A DNA stretch of 64,000 nucleotides from Choanephora cucurbitarum (taxonomy: Eukaryota > Mucoromycota > Mucoromycetes > Mucorales > Choanephoraceae): NCBI GenBank assembly GCA_025331435.1, contig JAIWNI010000063.1, positions 1 through 64,000 on the forward strand. The letters run 5' to 3'. The position numbers and the translations under genes were made by a program. Of this stretch, positions 11,534 to 23,860 are shown piece after piece. A model generated the notes under the pieces. The model ran no database searches. It had not been told where the DNA came from and saw only the letters and a list, made by a program, of their open reading frames with translations. The number at the start of each line of letters is the position of its first letter. Within the stretch, counting starts at the first letter, position 1.

Positions 11534-13369
11534 ATTAGGAAGAAAAATAAATAAATGTCATGTCTTTTTTGGCATTTTCTCAAAAATAAATATCGGGCCT
11601 AGAAAGTCAGATGCAGGAAGATTGTGCCTCTCCTATAATGAAAATTACAGCAACTTCACTTAAAGACTGTGTGCTCGAAAATCCTCAAGGGTGTAAGCTG
11701 GTTACAAGAGATTTAACTATTAACCAAAGCCCTGCGTCAAGAAAACGACATTGTTGCAAAGGAACAGAAGAGGTTGCGTACAGAAGGTCTAAATAAAAAC
11801 AATGGTCTGAAAAGCTCCTTTACAATTGTGCTAAAATCGAAACTCATTAATCATTCACAAAACGCAACGTTTGTTGCCACTCTTTTGGATAAAAGGAAAC
11901 ATTGCAATTGGTTTAAGCCAACTTGATGCACGGATTTGGAATTGGGACCAGTTTTTTCTTCTTTTTCTTTCGAAACTTGGCATTGACAAAATATTTTTCC
12001 CTTTATAGAGTTAAATCATGAATATACCCGCAGTCTGCTAAATGAGAATGTAAGCTTTATACTAGGCAGATTATCAAAACTTGTCTAGACAGTTAGCTCT
12101 TTAAGTTTTCCACTTATCACTCTCCTTGATGCCAAAAAAAGAAATAAAAAAGAGTTTTGTTCTTTGCTTCACCTTATCACACTTTACTGTAGCTCAGAAG
12201 TTTACCGAACGAAAGCATAGAAAGAACCTTGCTTGAAAATAGTATCAGAGGCAGTCAACGTGGTAAACAAAATACCGATGCTGAGGCTGAGATAGACATA
12301 CATTTAAGAATAAACCAAACAAACGAAGAAGGAACAGCATCTGTCTTGTTCAATTCGTGTTAGGTAGTCTTCAATAACGGCATTCGGTGTGGGCTTGTCT
12401 CAAGTAAGAGCTTACGGATCAAGATATAAAGAAGCAAGCAGAAGCTTGAGAGAAGAAACGCTAATATGAAATACGTTGATTCCAAGGAATTAAAATGCAA
12501 TAGCATAGATGTAGGCTATAAAAATACACTAGAAAGTAATTCGCTTGAATTAACATTATTGATAGACACCTAATAATCACACTTGAGAATTTGACGAAAT
12601 ACATCAACAGTATTTGAACTTGAAAGATGTTAAAGCCATATCTAGTCATGCAGTCTAACAATTGCAGCAAATGACTATTGACTTAGCACAAATAACGTCA
12701 GGAAGCACTCAAACACAAACACAGATGGTAAAAATAGCTTTTTATTTTGTATATATGACCCGTATTTAGACTCATTGTATTTTTAGGCACTTGCAACAAA
12801 TTACTCAGAAATCAGTGCATTAGTAATACCTTTGACTTTATTAAAAATACAAATGATGTACCTTTAACTGAAATGCAAAAAAAAAGCATTGTAAACAGAT
12901 TGAGTGATGAAGATAAATTACAGATAGGTTAATGTAGTGAGCTTTCAAAAATAAAAAGTTTAAACAATTTGATCCTTTGAAACATCAAGACTGGGCTTAT
13001 ATCAAATTCATAACGTAGAATGCTAACTATTCGTCGATTTATCTGTTGTAATATAAGATTTATAGAATTGGCAACCAAGCTTCTTGATTTGCCACTTGTT
13101 GAGCAAAATGCAATCTCGTATACATAAGTAAATAATTCATTAATGTGTTGCATTTTAGAGAGAGAGAGAGATAGTTAGGTACAATCTTCCTGCCAATTTG
13201 AATTAGCTAATTCTGACACAGGACATATGTTTTCCTAAATCGAATTCGCTTTTGTCTTCCCCCCCCCCATAATTTTGGAAAAATGCTAAGCTCCATAGAT
13301 TTGTCTGTGATATATTTGGGAATCATGAACAACATGCATGATTAAAAAAAAAAGATTCCTGCACTCTGT
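11534..13369. other. Gene-poor intergenic region
   Basis: 1.8 kb with only short frames. The longest, 12929-13153 on the minus strand (74 codons), shows no known domain and no splice partners. A poly-C run sits at about 13260-13269. No supported gene. Confidence 0.5.
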
Positions 13370-14651
13370 TTATTGTTTATAAACCCAGTTACCATTAGTA
13401 GCAGGTGTATATTTGCTCTTTACAGTACTTGTCAACATACGTTGAAGGGCAGAGACAGTAGGTTCTTCAGGAACCCAATGGAAGTAATGAGGTTCCCATT
13501 CTATACCAGCAGCCTGACGAGCTGCCTTTTCTTCTCTCTTTTGATTCTCAATCTTGGCTTTTTCGACACCAGCCAGATTGGTATCATTGGCACGAATGGC
13601 CTCTGAGACCTTTTGCCAGATACGACGACTTTCCATCTCATCTTGTTCTTCAATCTCCTTCACATGCATAGGGGCAGGTGTCAATTCAGTCACATCCAAG
13701 AAGGGCTCGGCTGTCTTACTGCCGTATTTTGTGATGGTTGATTTACCACTCCATTGTCCTTCTATCTTATAGAGGTATTCCTTTGAGTTACCTCCACTGT
13801 TACGACGGATATAACATTTAAAATGGTTTCTTGTGCCAGAGATCCAACCGCGGGATGTGTATTCGATAGAACAATAGAGACCAGTAGAAGATTGGATATA
13901 AGATGTGCCTAACAGTTCAATATAGGGAGCTATAAAGAATATCAGTAGCATGAACATACGCCACAATGACTTGTTCTTACCTGCATACCAAATACCATTG
14001 ACAGTGATAGAGGGATAAGAAAAGAGGTATTGCTCATTGTCACGGTTCTTGAGGGTCACTAAACTCTGTCCTACTTGATCCACAATAAGTGAAGTACTAG
14101 AGAATCGTGTCTTTTGACCTGTATGACCATTTAGACTGATACCGGCCTTATCATTCTTAATATAGAAGCCAGTGACAGGAGGGTGATGAGAGACTTGCTC
14201 AACAAGAACATCTGTGTTGCCTGTGCCATTCAGATCACCCCATGCCATCTTGAATTGTTCACCCAGCACAGGGTTATAAGGCTTCTTTTCCCATTCTCCC
14301 TTAGGTACACGACGAGAGTAAGAGGCATTGAGAGAAGAGATAAACCATTTGACAAAGGCAACCATACGTTCTACTTCATCATCAGACTTGGCGATGTCTG
14401 TGAAGAGGTCCGGTTGCTGAGTCCAATATTCTCTTTAGGCAATGTTAAGCCAAGCATTTTTTAAGATACAATTCTAAATAGACTTACGAATATTCAATCA
14501 GACTCACTGGTGCTAACAAGAAAGCAGGACAGGTTAGAGAAGAGAGATCACCAGAGAAAGAGGCAAGTGACTTGAGAAAAGAGTGGAAAGCACCCTTTTG
14601 TTCTTGAGGAATCTGATCCACATTGTTGACTTCGTTATCTGCGTTTGACAT
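13370..14651 (-). CDS. Oxysterol-binding protein homologue (Kes1/Osh4-like)
   Basis: Model complement(join(13370-13929, 13981-14432, 14488-14651)), 391 aa, close to the size of the short yeast Osh4-7 proteins. It carries the family fingerprint EQVSHHPP, preceded by KPYNPVLGEQF and followed by the GTSY/EYTSRGW beta-barrel segments and a C-terminal helix rich in K/R/E. There is no PH or ankyrin domain. Such proteins exchange sterol and PI4P between membranes. The ATG at 14651 was chosen (MSNADNEV) because upstream in-frame codons look like 5'UTR. Intron 13930-13980 is 51 nt, in frame and without a stop, so retention would insert 17 residues. The gene is divergent from VPS9. Confidence 0.9.
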
Positions 14652-14890
14652 GAGGCTGGTGTAATGTATACTAAAGAAGAAGAAAACAAGAGAGAAAGAG
14701 GATAATGAACACTCCTTTATAAAGGTAACTTTATCTTGATTAAAGTACCGCTTCTTTTTTATTTTTGGTAACATACGTTAACAGAACGATTTTATCCTTT
14801 TCTAGACATAATAAAGTGGCTGGATTTCTCTCCTTTTAGCATCTTTTGTTAACTATGCAGTTAGATAGAGTGAACAAAGGCAGAAATACA

Positions 14891-14920
14891 AAGAAAGAGA
14901 AAGAGAAAGAGAGAGAGAGA
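14891..14920 (-). promoter_or_regulatory. CT-repeat promoter tract of the OSBP gene
   Basis: On the minus strand this reads as repeated TCTCTCTC/TTTCTCTTTC, about 240 bases upstream of the OSBP start codon. Same type of tract as before other genes in the window. Role inferred. Confidence 0.35.
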
Positions 14921-15427
14921 ATGCCTGTCTCAATCGATGTCATTTTGTATGTGATTTAATAGCTACGTAAAGCTTTAGAATGTTGATTTTGTTGACTTGC
15001 ATGACATCTGAAGGTAAGAAAGTCTGTCTCTTTTTCCGAATCATTTCTTTTTTTTTTATTGTTGTTAGTCCGCACTTATCATGTGTGTAATGTGTTTAAG
15101 CAAGAAGATATATTACATGAACAAGGAAGGAGAGGCAAGCCACTTGTGTAACTTGTTTATTTGTCAATTGATGTCATAACACCTTTCCCTTTATCTTCTC
15201 CAAATACATACAACTCTCCGATGTTGCAATATAAAAATGGAAATATATGTCTACATATACAGAAACACTGTGTATAGAGATAACAGACTATAAGTAAGAA
15301 CCAGAATATGCCCTGGATCTATCCAGAAAGAGAGTGGCTTGATCATCGCACTTAATGAGTAGAAAGGGGTGACAAAAGAAACATTTTAAGCAGGAGATTG
15401 GCTGATTTCTTATGTTGTAGTAGATAA

Positions 15428-15490
15428 CTCTCTTTCTCTCTCTTTGTTTTTTTTAATTTTTTTTTATTTTCTTTCCTCTCTTTTTTTTCC
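15428..15490 (+). promoter_or_regulatory. CT/T-rich promoter tract of VPS9
   Basis: Tandem CTCTTTCTCTCTCTTTG followed by long T runs, ending about 50 bases before the VPS9 start codon. Role inferred from position and recurrence. Confidence 0.35.
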
Positions 15491-15537
15491 AAGTAAATTA
15501 TTTAAAAAAAAAATAGACTAGAGAAAGAAATACAAGC

Positions 15538-17499
15538 ATGAAGCAAGATTCCAATGACAAAAGATTAGATCAAGTTACTGAAGAATTTGATGAGAAAGTT
15601 AAGATTATTGCAGAAGGGGAAGACGATGAACAATTCAATGAAAAGCAAGATGGGTCTCAATCTGACTTAAAGTATGTCTACAAGAACAACAAGCGATTTG
15701 TTTATTTCTATACCTAACAAGTTGGATAGTATCAACAAGAACAAGACAGCAAAAGAAATGGACCATATCTTTAATCAATTTGATGGTAAGAAACGTTCAA
15801 TATAAACAGATTCAAGGCATTAAGCGGACATTAAATAGAAGAAACAAAAGAAGAGAGTCAGGCAAGTCGACCACCTATTGCCAATGATACTCCTTCTAGA
15901 CAACCTATGCCACCTAAAGATGAAGAAGTTCCATTTGATTTCAATCGATTCTTGGAACAGATGCGATATAGAAGTTCAATACCAGTCAACCGCTATTTCA
16001 AAAGCTTCATTCAATCCTTTGATCGTAGACCATGGACAGTGAATGAACAGATCAAGATCATACAGGATTTCTTGGATGTAAGTGACTTAGATTAGAACTG
16101 AGAGACAATCCCCTAATGCTGTGTTTAGTTTATCTATGTCAAAATGAGAGAATGTGATACTTGGAGAGAGGCATCAGAACAAGAGTTTGGGAATGCACAG
16201 GAAGGCATGGAAAAGTTGGTTATGAACAGACTATATCATGCTACCTTCTGTCCACTTACAACAGACGATAAAGAAAGAGATGAAATTCTTTATCAAAAGA
16301 TCAGTATATTCCGATGGATTCATGAAAAGCACCTTGATATTCGAGAAACAGAGCATAATGAATCCTTCTTGTCTTTTGCAACATCAGGTGAGAATAAGAA
16401 TGGGTTGGAAGATGTACTGTCGATACTGATCCTATCTTCTTTAATATAGAAATACTCAAGATCAATAATTATAAGGCACCTAGAGATAAACTGATTTGCA
16501 TTTTGAACTGCTGCAAAGTCATTTTTGGTATGGACAATAGAGTATAGAAAGAGAGAAAGTGACTGAGCAGACGCTTCTCGCATAGGCCTTATTAAGCATG
16601 TAGAAGGAGATGCTGGTGCAGATCGATTCTTGCCTATCTTGATCTATGTGGTCATCAAAGCCAATCCTCCAAGACTCGTCTCTAATGTTCAATACATCTA
16701 TCGCTTTAGAAACCCTGAGCAACTACAGGCTGAAGCTGGTTATTATCTCACTAACCTAGTAAGATCTTATCTATATGTTGCAGTATCTTAACTAAACGCA
16801 TATCATATCAGATGGGGGCTATTTCATTTATAGAGACAATGGAAGCCAAATCACTATCTATCTCAAAAGAGGAATTTGACAGTAACATTGAACGAACCAT
16901 GAACGAACTGAAACAAGAGAGACCCTCTATCGCACTAGATAAACAACAAGTGAGTTACGAAAACGCCCTTCACCCCACACGCTCAAAACTACCTCAACAA
17001 CCCCTTCTTCTGGACCCTACAAAGGCAGCCGCCTTATTAGAGCGTGGCAGCCAATTTGCTCAAAAGACAATGCAAAGACCCTTGACGTTTGTCGGTAAGA
17101 TCTTTCAAGGTCTAAGTGATACTTCATCTGCCAGTAGCAGTCGAGCTGAAAGTCCTGTGGAAGAAGATCATTATTATCAACCCCCTCTCCCACCCAGACC
17201 CACCCATCCTGATCAACTAGCGATGCAACAGAGACATCAGTTTGAATCCAATTTACAGACTTTAAATAGTATGTTTAGTAATGTAGATGAAGGCGTTTGT
17301 TACCTGGTGTTACATGCCAATGGTGGTGATCTTTCTCGATCCATTGATAAGTAAGGACCATGGTGTTTTATTATACACAAATTACTGACAATATGATAGC
17401 TTATTAGATATTTCTGCAGGTGGTATGAATACCAATCGACATAGTACATCTTTTCCTGTCACTGCTACTCCTGTATTACCCCATAGCCATACTCGCTAA
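15538..17499 (+). CDS. VPS9: Vps9-type guanine nucleotide exchange factor for Rab5
   Basis: Model join(15538-15671, 15730-15785, 15839-16077, 16129-16387, 16450-16527, 16586-16758, 16812-17350, 17400-17499), 525 aa. The VPS9 domain covers roughly residues 120-330 and includes the diagnostic [19 protein letters not shown], followed by [15 protein letters not shown], with the catalytic Asp and the Tyr/Thr contacts in place. The C-terminal 60 residues ([34 protein letters not shown]) look like a CUE ubiquitin-binding domain, as in yeast Vps9. It should activate Rab5/Vps21 in endosome and vacuole transport. The N-terminus is acidic, and a Pro-rich linker (PPLPPRP) precedes the CUE. Intron 1 uses the acceptor at 15729, because the nearer AG breaks the frame. 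Confidence 0.9.
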
Positions 17500-18431
17500 A
17501 AGAAGATATCCTTTTTTATACAATAAAACTGTTTCCAGTAAGAGAAGCTCTTGGCTTTTGTTCAAAAAAAGAAACTCTGCTATTCATATCACGTGATATC
17601 ATGTTACAAAAAAAAAGACTTGGATAGAGCTCCATTTGACATAATCATAAGCTGTGGCTAACACAGAAGCATTATCTACAGCATGTCATATCATAAGCAA
17701 TAACACACAAAGACATATATACAATTACGTGGGTGCCTCATTTGCATCATTAATCATGACTGCAATAACAATCAGTCGCATTTAGCAAGTGTGGTTATCA
17801 AGGATTACAAAGATGTTGATTTTAGAGATATCAATTCTGGCGTATTGTATATGTTATAACCTGCAGTTATTTTGCCCTCTCAATATTCCAGTGCTTTGAC
17901 AGCCAAACACAATATCTACAAGAGGCGGTATCTCATTGGCACTGTATAGTACCAAATAATCTCTTATTGGAGAAATTTGGGCTGCATACTGCGATAACAT
18001 GCATAACGTTTGCGGATTATGCTGCATCTTCCTCAGAAATGTAAAGTTTGCATTCAATTGCCATATGTACAAAGGGCCTAAGCCTGACAATATTGATGAG
18101 CTTAAACTGAAGACCATAAAGTGTTGCATGACCAACGGGACTTGAAATACAAGAGCATTGCCGTTTATGCACCAGGATCGCTTGATTGCTTTCATCTATA
18201 TGTTTTTATATTCGATAGCTTTTTTTTAAGAGAATTGCACCTTTCCTTTGTCTTTGTAGCCGCGATAGTAAGACTCTGTTTCTTTTTGTTTCATAACACT
18301 CTGCACAATTGGTGCCTTCTAAAACTTGTGTATTGAGTGTACAGGCTTTATCTGCCCTCTATTTATTTTATGTTGTTTAAACTCAACTAGAATGATTTCT
18401 TTCCATCTCCTTCTTTTTTTTTGAATACATA
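17500..18431. other. Intergenic region between VPS9 and Josephin genes
   Basis: Contains a perfect 14-bp palindrome around CACGTG (17586-17599) and a 113-codon open frame on the minus strand (17854-18195, hydrophobic, no known domain, no splice partners). I do not support it as a gene. Confidence 0.5.
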
Positions 18432-19459
18432 ATGGATCTAGTAACTGACATCTACTTTGAAAAGGTAAACCGAGTTCGCGTCTAATCAATAAAAGGCTCA
18501 TAATCTGGAGCTAGCAACAACAAGATAATCTGTGTGCACAACACGCTTTAAAGTAAGTTTTTAAAAAAAAAAAGGAGAAAGAAACAAACGTAAATGTATT
18601 TATGCTTATTTTCTTTAGTGTATTACTTCAAGGTAAAGAAAAAAGCAAGAGTTCTTTAGGCAACTTCCTTGATATATTAACGCAGTTATGAAGGCAGCTA
18701 TTTTACAGCAGTGGATTTGGCAGAGATAGGCAGAGCATTGGATAAAGAAGAACAACTTGTGGGTGGTAATCGATTGGGTCAGGAAAGTCAAAATTATGAT
18801 GACTCAGGTTATTTTTCGATTCAAGTAAGAGAGTAACAGACTGAAATCGTTTTCCTTGTATTAAAACATAAAAAAAAAAGGTGTTGCAAAAGGCTTTAGA
18901 GATTTGGAATTTAGAGTTAATACCTTGGCAATCTACTGAAATGCAACAAGCTAGACAACATCCCGAGTAAGTGACATACACAAGGGAGAGAAAGAACAGA
19001 GAACTGAATTCAACAAGAAAACAACAGGCCTTTATCTGTCATCGACAAAACCATTGGTTTACATTACGTAAATTCTCAGAAACGTATCGCTGGTACAATC
19101 TCGATTCAATGCAACAACAACCAACTCACTTGAGTGAAGTGTACCTCAATACTTTATTAGCTCAGATTCAAGCAGAGGGTTATTCAATATTTGCTGTCAA
19201 AGGACCATTGGCGTTATCAAAAGCAGATCGCAAAGCAAAGACATTACCAAAGCCCTCAAGTCAACAGGGACAGGCAACTCAATTCGTTTCTTTCTCTGGT
19301 AAAGGGCATTCCCTGGTTGGTAATCAACCTCTTCAAGAAGAAGATGAAGAAGATGAAGAGACAATGCTTTCAAGAGCCATTGAGGCCAGTCTTGAAGATA
19401 AAGCTAAAAACGATGTAGATGAAATCAGAAAACGAAGATTAGCTAGATTTGGATTATAA
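18432..19459 (+). CDS. Ataxin-3-like Josephin-domain deubiquitinase
   Basis: Model join(18432-18464, 18515-18552, 18619-18632, 18694-18824, 18881-18966, 19018-19459), 247 aa. The Josephin triad is complete: Cys in DNLCAQHALN, His in NHWFTLRK, Asn in YNLDSM. LLQGSYFTAVDLAEI, YDDSGYFSIQVLQ and EGYSIFAVKG follow the family order. Near the C-terminus, acidic EEDEE leads into MLSRAIEASLED, a ubiquitin-interacting motif. Unlike animal ataxin-3 there is one such motif and no long polyQ tract. Expected role: trimming ubiquitin chains in protein quality control with p97/Cdc48. Exon 3 is only 14 nt (18619-18632) but is required to restore N-V-L-L-Q-G. The start codon gives the expected short N-terminus before the catalytic Cys. 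Confidence 0.9.
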
Positions 19460-19845
19460 ATAGTTTATTTAAAATAAGAGAGGAAACGGGGTTTCTTATA
19501 CTGTGACAACAATGTTACCAAAGGATATTGCTAAACTTTCTTGAGTGAAGCAATGGTTATGCTTTAGAAACTGTTTTGATACTAATTTTCTTGCCTTTTT
19601 TTTTAAGAAAAGAAAATATTGTTAAGAAACATTCAGCATATAAGTGAGCTTCCTTGCTTTTTTCCTGCATGACAAACAGGAAGTCTCTTTCTTAGTGATT
19701 ATTTGAATGAATGAATGTTGCACAAATGATTCAAAAATAGGCCTTTATATCATGGCAAGCAATGCAAAATTAATAAATACGTTTATTTCTCTCTCTCTTT
19801 CTTTCTCTCTTCTTCCATTGTAACTTAAGTTATACGAAGATTCGT
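19460..19845. other. Short convergent intergenic region
   Basis: 3' ends of the Josephin (plus) and ankyrin-DysF-FYVE (minus) genes meet here. A CT-rich stretch lies at about 19788-19816. Nothing else seen. Confidence 0.6.
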
Positions 19846-22079
19846 TCAAGGTGGTATCCCACCTAATTTTGCATAACATGTATCACATACACGTTGATGC
19901 TGTGAAGAAAGTACATCAGGCGATTCCATGGGACCATTGGGATCTTGCAAGATCTGTGCAGGGCTCAAGTAAGCGCGGGAGGCTGAGCAACGATCACAAT
20001 GAATAAGACCACAACAACGACAGTGATGACGTCTGAGCAAGAAGCCAAATCGTCTTCGACACCCTCGGCATTCCTTGACATCCAGATCGTTTTCCCAAAC
20101 ATAACGTTTAGGATTGGTTTGAATAAGTTCTTCCATTGGCTTAGGTTGATCCATGCCGTGACCAACCAAGTCCACATTGTTGAAGCTGCTGTTTTCTTCA
20201 AACTGGTGGGATGGCCACTCGGCATTCATCATGTCATGCGACCAAGGATTAGCATCCAGATCAGTTGCATTCTCTTCTTCTTCTTGACGTAACTGAGAAG
20301 GTTGACTATTTCTTTGTTCTTGTTGCTCTTGGTCCTGTGGTTGTGATGGTTGCTCCCGTTGCTGCTGATCAGTCCATCCCAATTCTCGGGCAAGCTCTGG
20401 ATTGTGTTGAACAGACAGAGGCGCAATAGGTGTCGAAAGTGTATGTGCAAGTTGTGCAATTTGTGAATTAAGTATATCGATATGAGAAGAGTAGGTTGTG
20501 ATTAATGTATTTGCTTGATGAATTCTGTATTGATTGCCATCACCTATACTGTTGTGTAAGTATTACTAAGTTTTCTTTTTTTGTAACCACATCTTACTCT
20601 TAATGCCTGCACGAAGTAATTGGACTGCTTCTTCTAATGCACGTAGTTCAATAGTTAGCTGTTGGATAGATTGATCCTGATTGGGGTTTAGCATAGGCTC
20701 TGATTTTGCTTTTTGAACTATTTCCTCTGCTTCATTCAGATAATCTTCATCGTGATTTAATACTTGAGCACCGATATGGCTTCCCTTGGCCAAGTCCATT
20801 CTACGTTTCATGACACGCACCCATATGCGTCTTCTCACCCAGCCACCATAACCACTAGCAGGTGTCACTGGAGTCCATTTATCATCAGGATCATCAAATG
20901 ATCGTGCATATTGCCATCCCGAAGTAGGATCAACACGTGGATCGCTATAGTCGATCTGCCAGTCGGTCAACCAAAACCAATCGCTGCCGTTCTGCGAGCT
21001 ATTTTGTGGTAACTGGACTTCTTCTTTGGCACAAGTTTTGTTAGAAGGACAAAGAGACCAAGGGCCTCGATTATCGTATTTTGTAAGAGAACCGGTACTG
21101 AACTGAGGTTTGGAGAGACCTAGAAGGGAATAAGATCGTTCATTTTCATGCACGGTGACCAAGACAGTAACATGATAATCAAGCAAATTGTATTGAGGAT
21201 GAGAAGCTAAAGATCCTTGATTTTCCATGGTATGTTGCATTTGCCACCATGCTTTTCCTGCTTTATAGAGCAATTTACAGATATGGGATTGGCCAGCAGC
21301 AGCACCAACATCATAAGCAGCTTCACCAAAGGAATTTCGAGTTAAAGGATTAGCATGCGTATCATCTAATAAGTATTCAACAATAGAGATGTATCCCTTT
21401 GAGGCAGCATTGACTACAGAAAAAATTAGGTGATAAGCACATGGTATTTGTCTTTAGTAAACAACTTACTAAGTGGAGTATGACCCATTTTGCTCTTGAC
21501 ATCAACACGAGCACCATTCTCAATTAGTAAACGGGCTATTGGTAAATAGCCTCGAGCACACGCATTGTGTAATGCTGTCCAACCATCTTTATCTTTCAAA
21601 TGTACATTAGCATTTCTTGTTATCAGATATTTGACAATATGAAAATGACCATTATAAGAAGCTTTTAATAAAGCAGTCTATAGTTCTTGAATCAGTAAAA
21701 TCTTCTTGTGTATACTTGGTAAATCAGAGCTTACTTCGCCTTCTTTATCTTTAGCATCCACTACAGCAGAATAATCATCCACCAAATATCGTACAATGTC
21801 AAAGTGACCTCGAGAAGCAGCAAAATGCAAAGGTGTTAAACCCGTAGTTGGGTGAGGCTCATTGACTGCTTTATGTGGTGATGGCAAAAAAGGTAAAATA
21901 CTTTTCAACAGACCAAAGTCACCAGACGTTGCGATCGTGTGAAGCGAATTATTAGCCGACACCGTCTTTTGTATAATTGTATGCGGTATAACTACTGGTA
22001 ACTTGATAAAATTGTTATGTGCATTGCCATAGTATTTATGTGGTTGGCCTGGTATAGGAGGTGTACAAAATTCGAGCAT
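19846..22079 (-). CDS. Ankyrin - dysferlin/peroxin-domain - FYVE zinc-finger protein
   Basis: Model complement(join(19846-20543, 20598-21413, 21470-21677, 21735-22079)), 688 aa. Residues about 50-260 hold four to five ankyrin repeats (TGLTPLHFAASRGHFDIVRY, DGWTALHNACARGYLPIARL). Around 330-420 a DysF/peroxin-ferlin-like domain is recognised from DWFWLTDWQIDYSDPR, GWQYARSFDD and GYGGWVRRRIWVR. After a helical and then Q/E-rich linker comes a FYVE finger: WENDLDVKECRGC, the basic RRHHCRCC patch and RVCDTCY, with eight zinc-ligand cysteines. FYVE fingers bind PI3P on endosomes, and DysF domains occur in membrane-repair, autophagy and peroxisome proteins. An endosomal or autophagic scaffold is inferred; no named orthologue is claimed. 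The gene is divergent from the ankyrin-DIL gene. Confidence 0.85.
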
Positions 22080-22405
22080 AACTTATGATACGAATGAAAC
22101 AAAGAAGAAAAAAGGAACAAAAACAAACAAAAGTGAACGCAGCGTCAAGTAGCGGGATTCTAAATCAGAAAAATATAAGCTTCGGGAAAGCAATTTTAAT
22201 TCTATTTTCGGCCAAGTCTTTATCTGACTGTATACATTTCGTTTATAGAAATATAAAAGACTTGCCAAGGAAAAATTTATTGAGGAAGGGCAGTAAACGA
22301 CAACAAATTCGTCTTTTGGGTTTTGAGGAGTCTTAGAAATCCAAAAAAGAAACTGTCAAAAAGAATTACTGAACAAAATTTAATTAAAAGCAATATGCAT
22401 CTGTT

Positions 22406-22788
22406 TTATCTCAATTTGCTTGCAACATACGAAGCTGCTTTTGAAGCTTGATCTTCAGATACCAAATTAATGCGCTTCAACAAACGCTTGTCCAAAAACC
22501 AAAACAGAGAAAAGAAGGGCCTAAATAAGACATGTCTAAGTAGTTAGCAGACAGAAAATTCAAGAATAAGTCTGCATACATTACTTAAACAAACTCAACT
22601 AAGATTGTGATTAAACTCTTTCTTTACTAATTTAGGGAGAGAAATACTTACTGCTCTTCAAGTTTGAAAGAAGAATAAGGGAGGTTCTTTTTTTAGCAGC
22701 AGTGCTACAACGAAGCAACGATATTGAGCTGCATCTTCTTTTTTTTTAGTTTATTTACTTTTCGATTCATATGAGCAAAATATTTCAT
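22406..22788 (-). CDS. Possible small basic protein, 59 aa, hypothetical
   Basis: Tentative model complement(join(22406-22520, 22652-22686, 22759-22788)). The last exon encodes a hydrophobic/aromatic stretch (PFFSLFWFLDKRLLKRINLV), then a helical S-E-D-Q-A-S-K-A-A-S-Y-V-A-S-K-L-R end. That pattern would suit a small organellar or ER membrane-associated peptide. Donor gtaagt and acceptor ttatttag flank the second junction, but the 131-nt intron is longer than usual here and the first exon is only a guess. No family recognised. Confidence 0.28.
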
Positions 22789-23860
22789 AACGTGCCAATG
22801 ATACCAGGTATATGAATAATAGAAAAAAACGTATTATGTAATAGTATCCAGTAGCGCAACTGTCACTATGATGGTAGTACGTCCCACATGTACATAGATA
22901 GTCGAGAACTTTAAGGCTTATATATGCTAAAGCGAGATTTTAAAACACACTCCTGGAAAACTTTAGGAGCAAATATAATTGCAAACAACTATTTCGTTGG
23001 TTAATGAGCAGTAGTATCATCTTCTATACCTTCTATATACTATAAAAGAGTCGTTGAAAGATTAAAGCAGACTATCAAAAATAGACCGTTGTGATATGTT
23101 CTTCGAGGCAAAGGACAATATTCTGGCTAGATCGCTCTGGAGATCCTTGATGAACACAGTTGCAGCTTCTAATATGCTCTTGTCGCTTTAATGAAATCCT
23201 TTATTTTTGATAATTTTATGGCTTGTTTTCGTAGATACAAAAAAGGCATTGACATCATATAAGCAGCTAGGAGTATATCGTCTCAGTATTGGCTTGAAAG
23301 TGTTCAATAGGTTCAGAAAATACCAAAAACAGAACTAGATACCTAACAATCGACTGGCAATTTTGTTTAACATGTGAGAGTTTTCTATTTACAAAGTGCT
23401 ATTTCAGTCAATTACGCTTTCATATATTAGCATTATTTGAACAAGTTCAGTACTATTATTTGATACAAGGCATTAAAAATCATAGAAACTGAAGACTGTC
23501 TTTTATTCTGAACGGAAGTTCGCGATTGAAACTCGAAGAGGTCGCAAATATGTTTCTAGGGGAAAGCATGATTTTGCTCTTCTATGAACTTGTGCTTATA
23601 CTTATGGCTTCAAATAAGCAGTGGAGTCGGCTTTGAAACACAGATTTGGCTGGAGCTTTTTTTTTTTGACTCCTCAGACATGTCAGGTCCGTCTTTGCTT
23701 CAACCAATCAATTTTGCATGTCGGTTATTTATTTTCGTAAGCACCGAATTCCAAAAGCTTGACTTTCCCTAAGATGGTTGTAAAAATAACAAACTGACTG
23801 CTTCTGAACTCTCTTTCTTTAAGTCGAGACCGGAATCAATAAATTATCATAAATTATTCT

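Larger units (their letters stand above)
14652..15537. other. Divergent promoter region between OSBP and VPS9
   Basis: 886 bp shared upstream region. Each side has a pyrimidine tract on its own coding strand: 14891-14920 (GA-repeat on plus, CT on the OSBP strand) and 15428-15490 (CT/T-rich on the VPS9 strand). No other gene seen. Confidence 0.6.

Noticed and set aside
12929..13153. 74-codon minus-strand frame
   Set aside because: No recognisable family and no support from neighbouring exons; likely chance or relic.
14183..14464. 93-codon plus-strand frame opposite the OSBP gene
   Set aside because: It is the antisense shadow of conserved OSBP exons.
17854..18195. 113-codon open frame on the minus strand
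   Set aside because: No known motif, no splice partners, and it lies in the 3'/5' intergenic space of two well-supported plus-strand genes.
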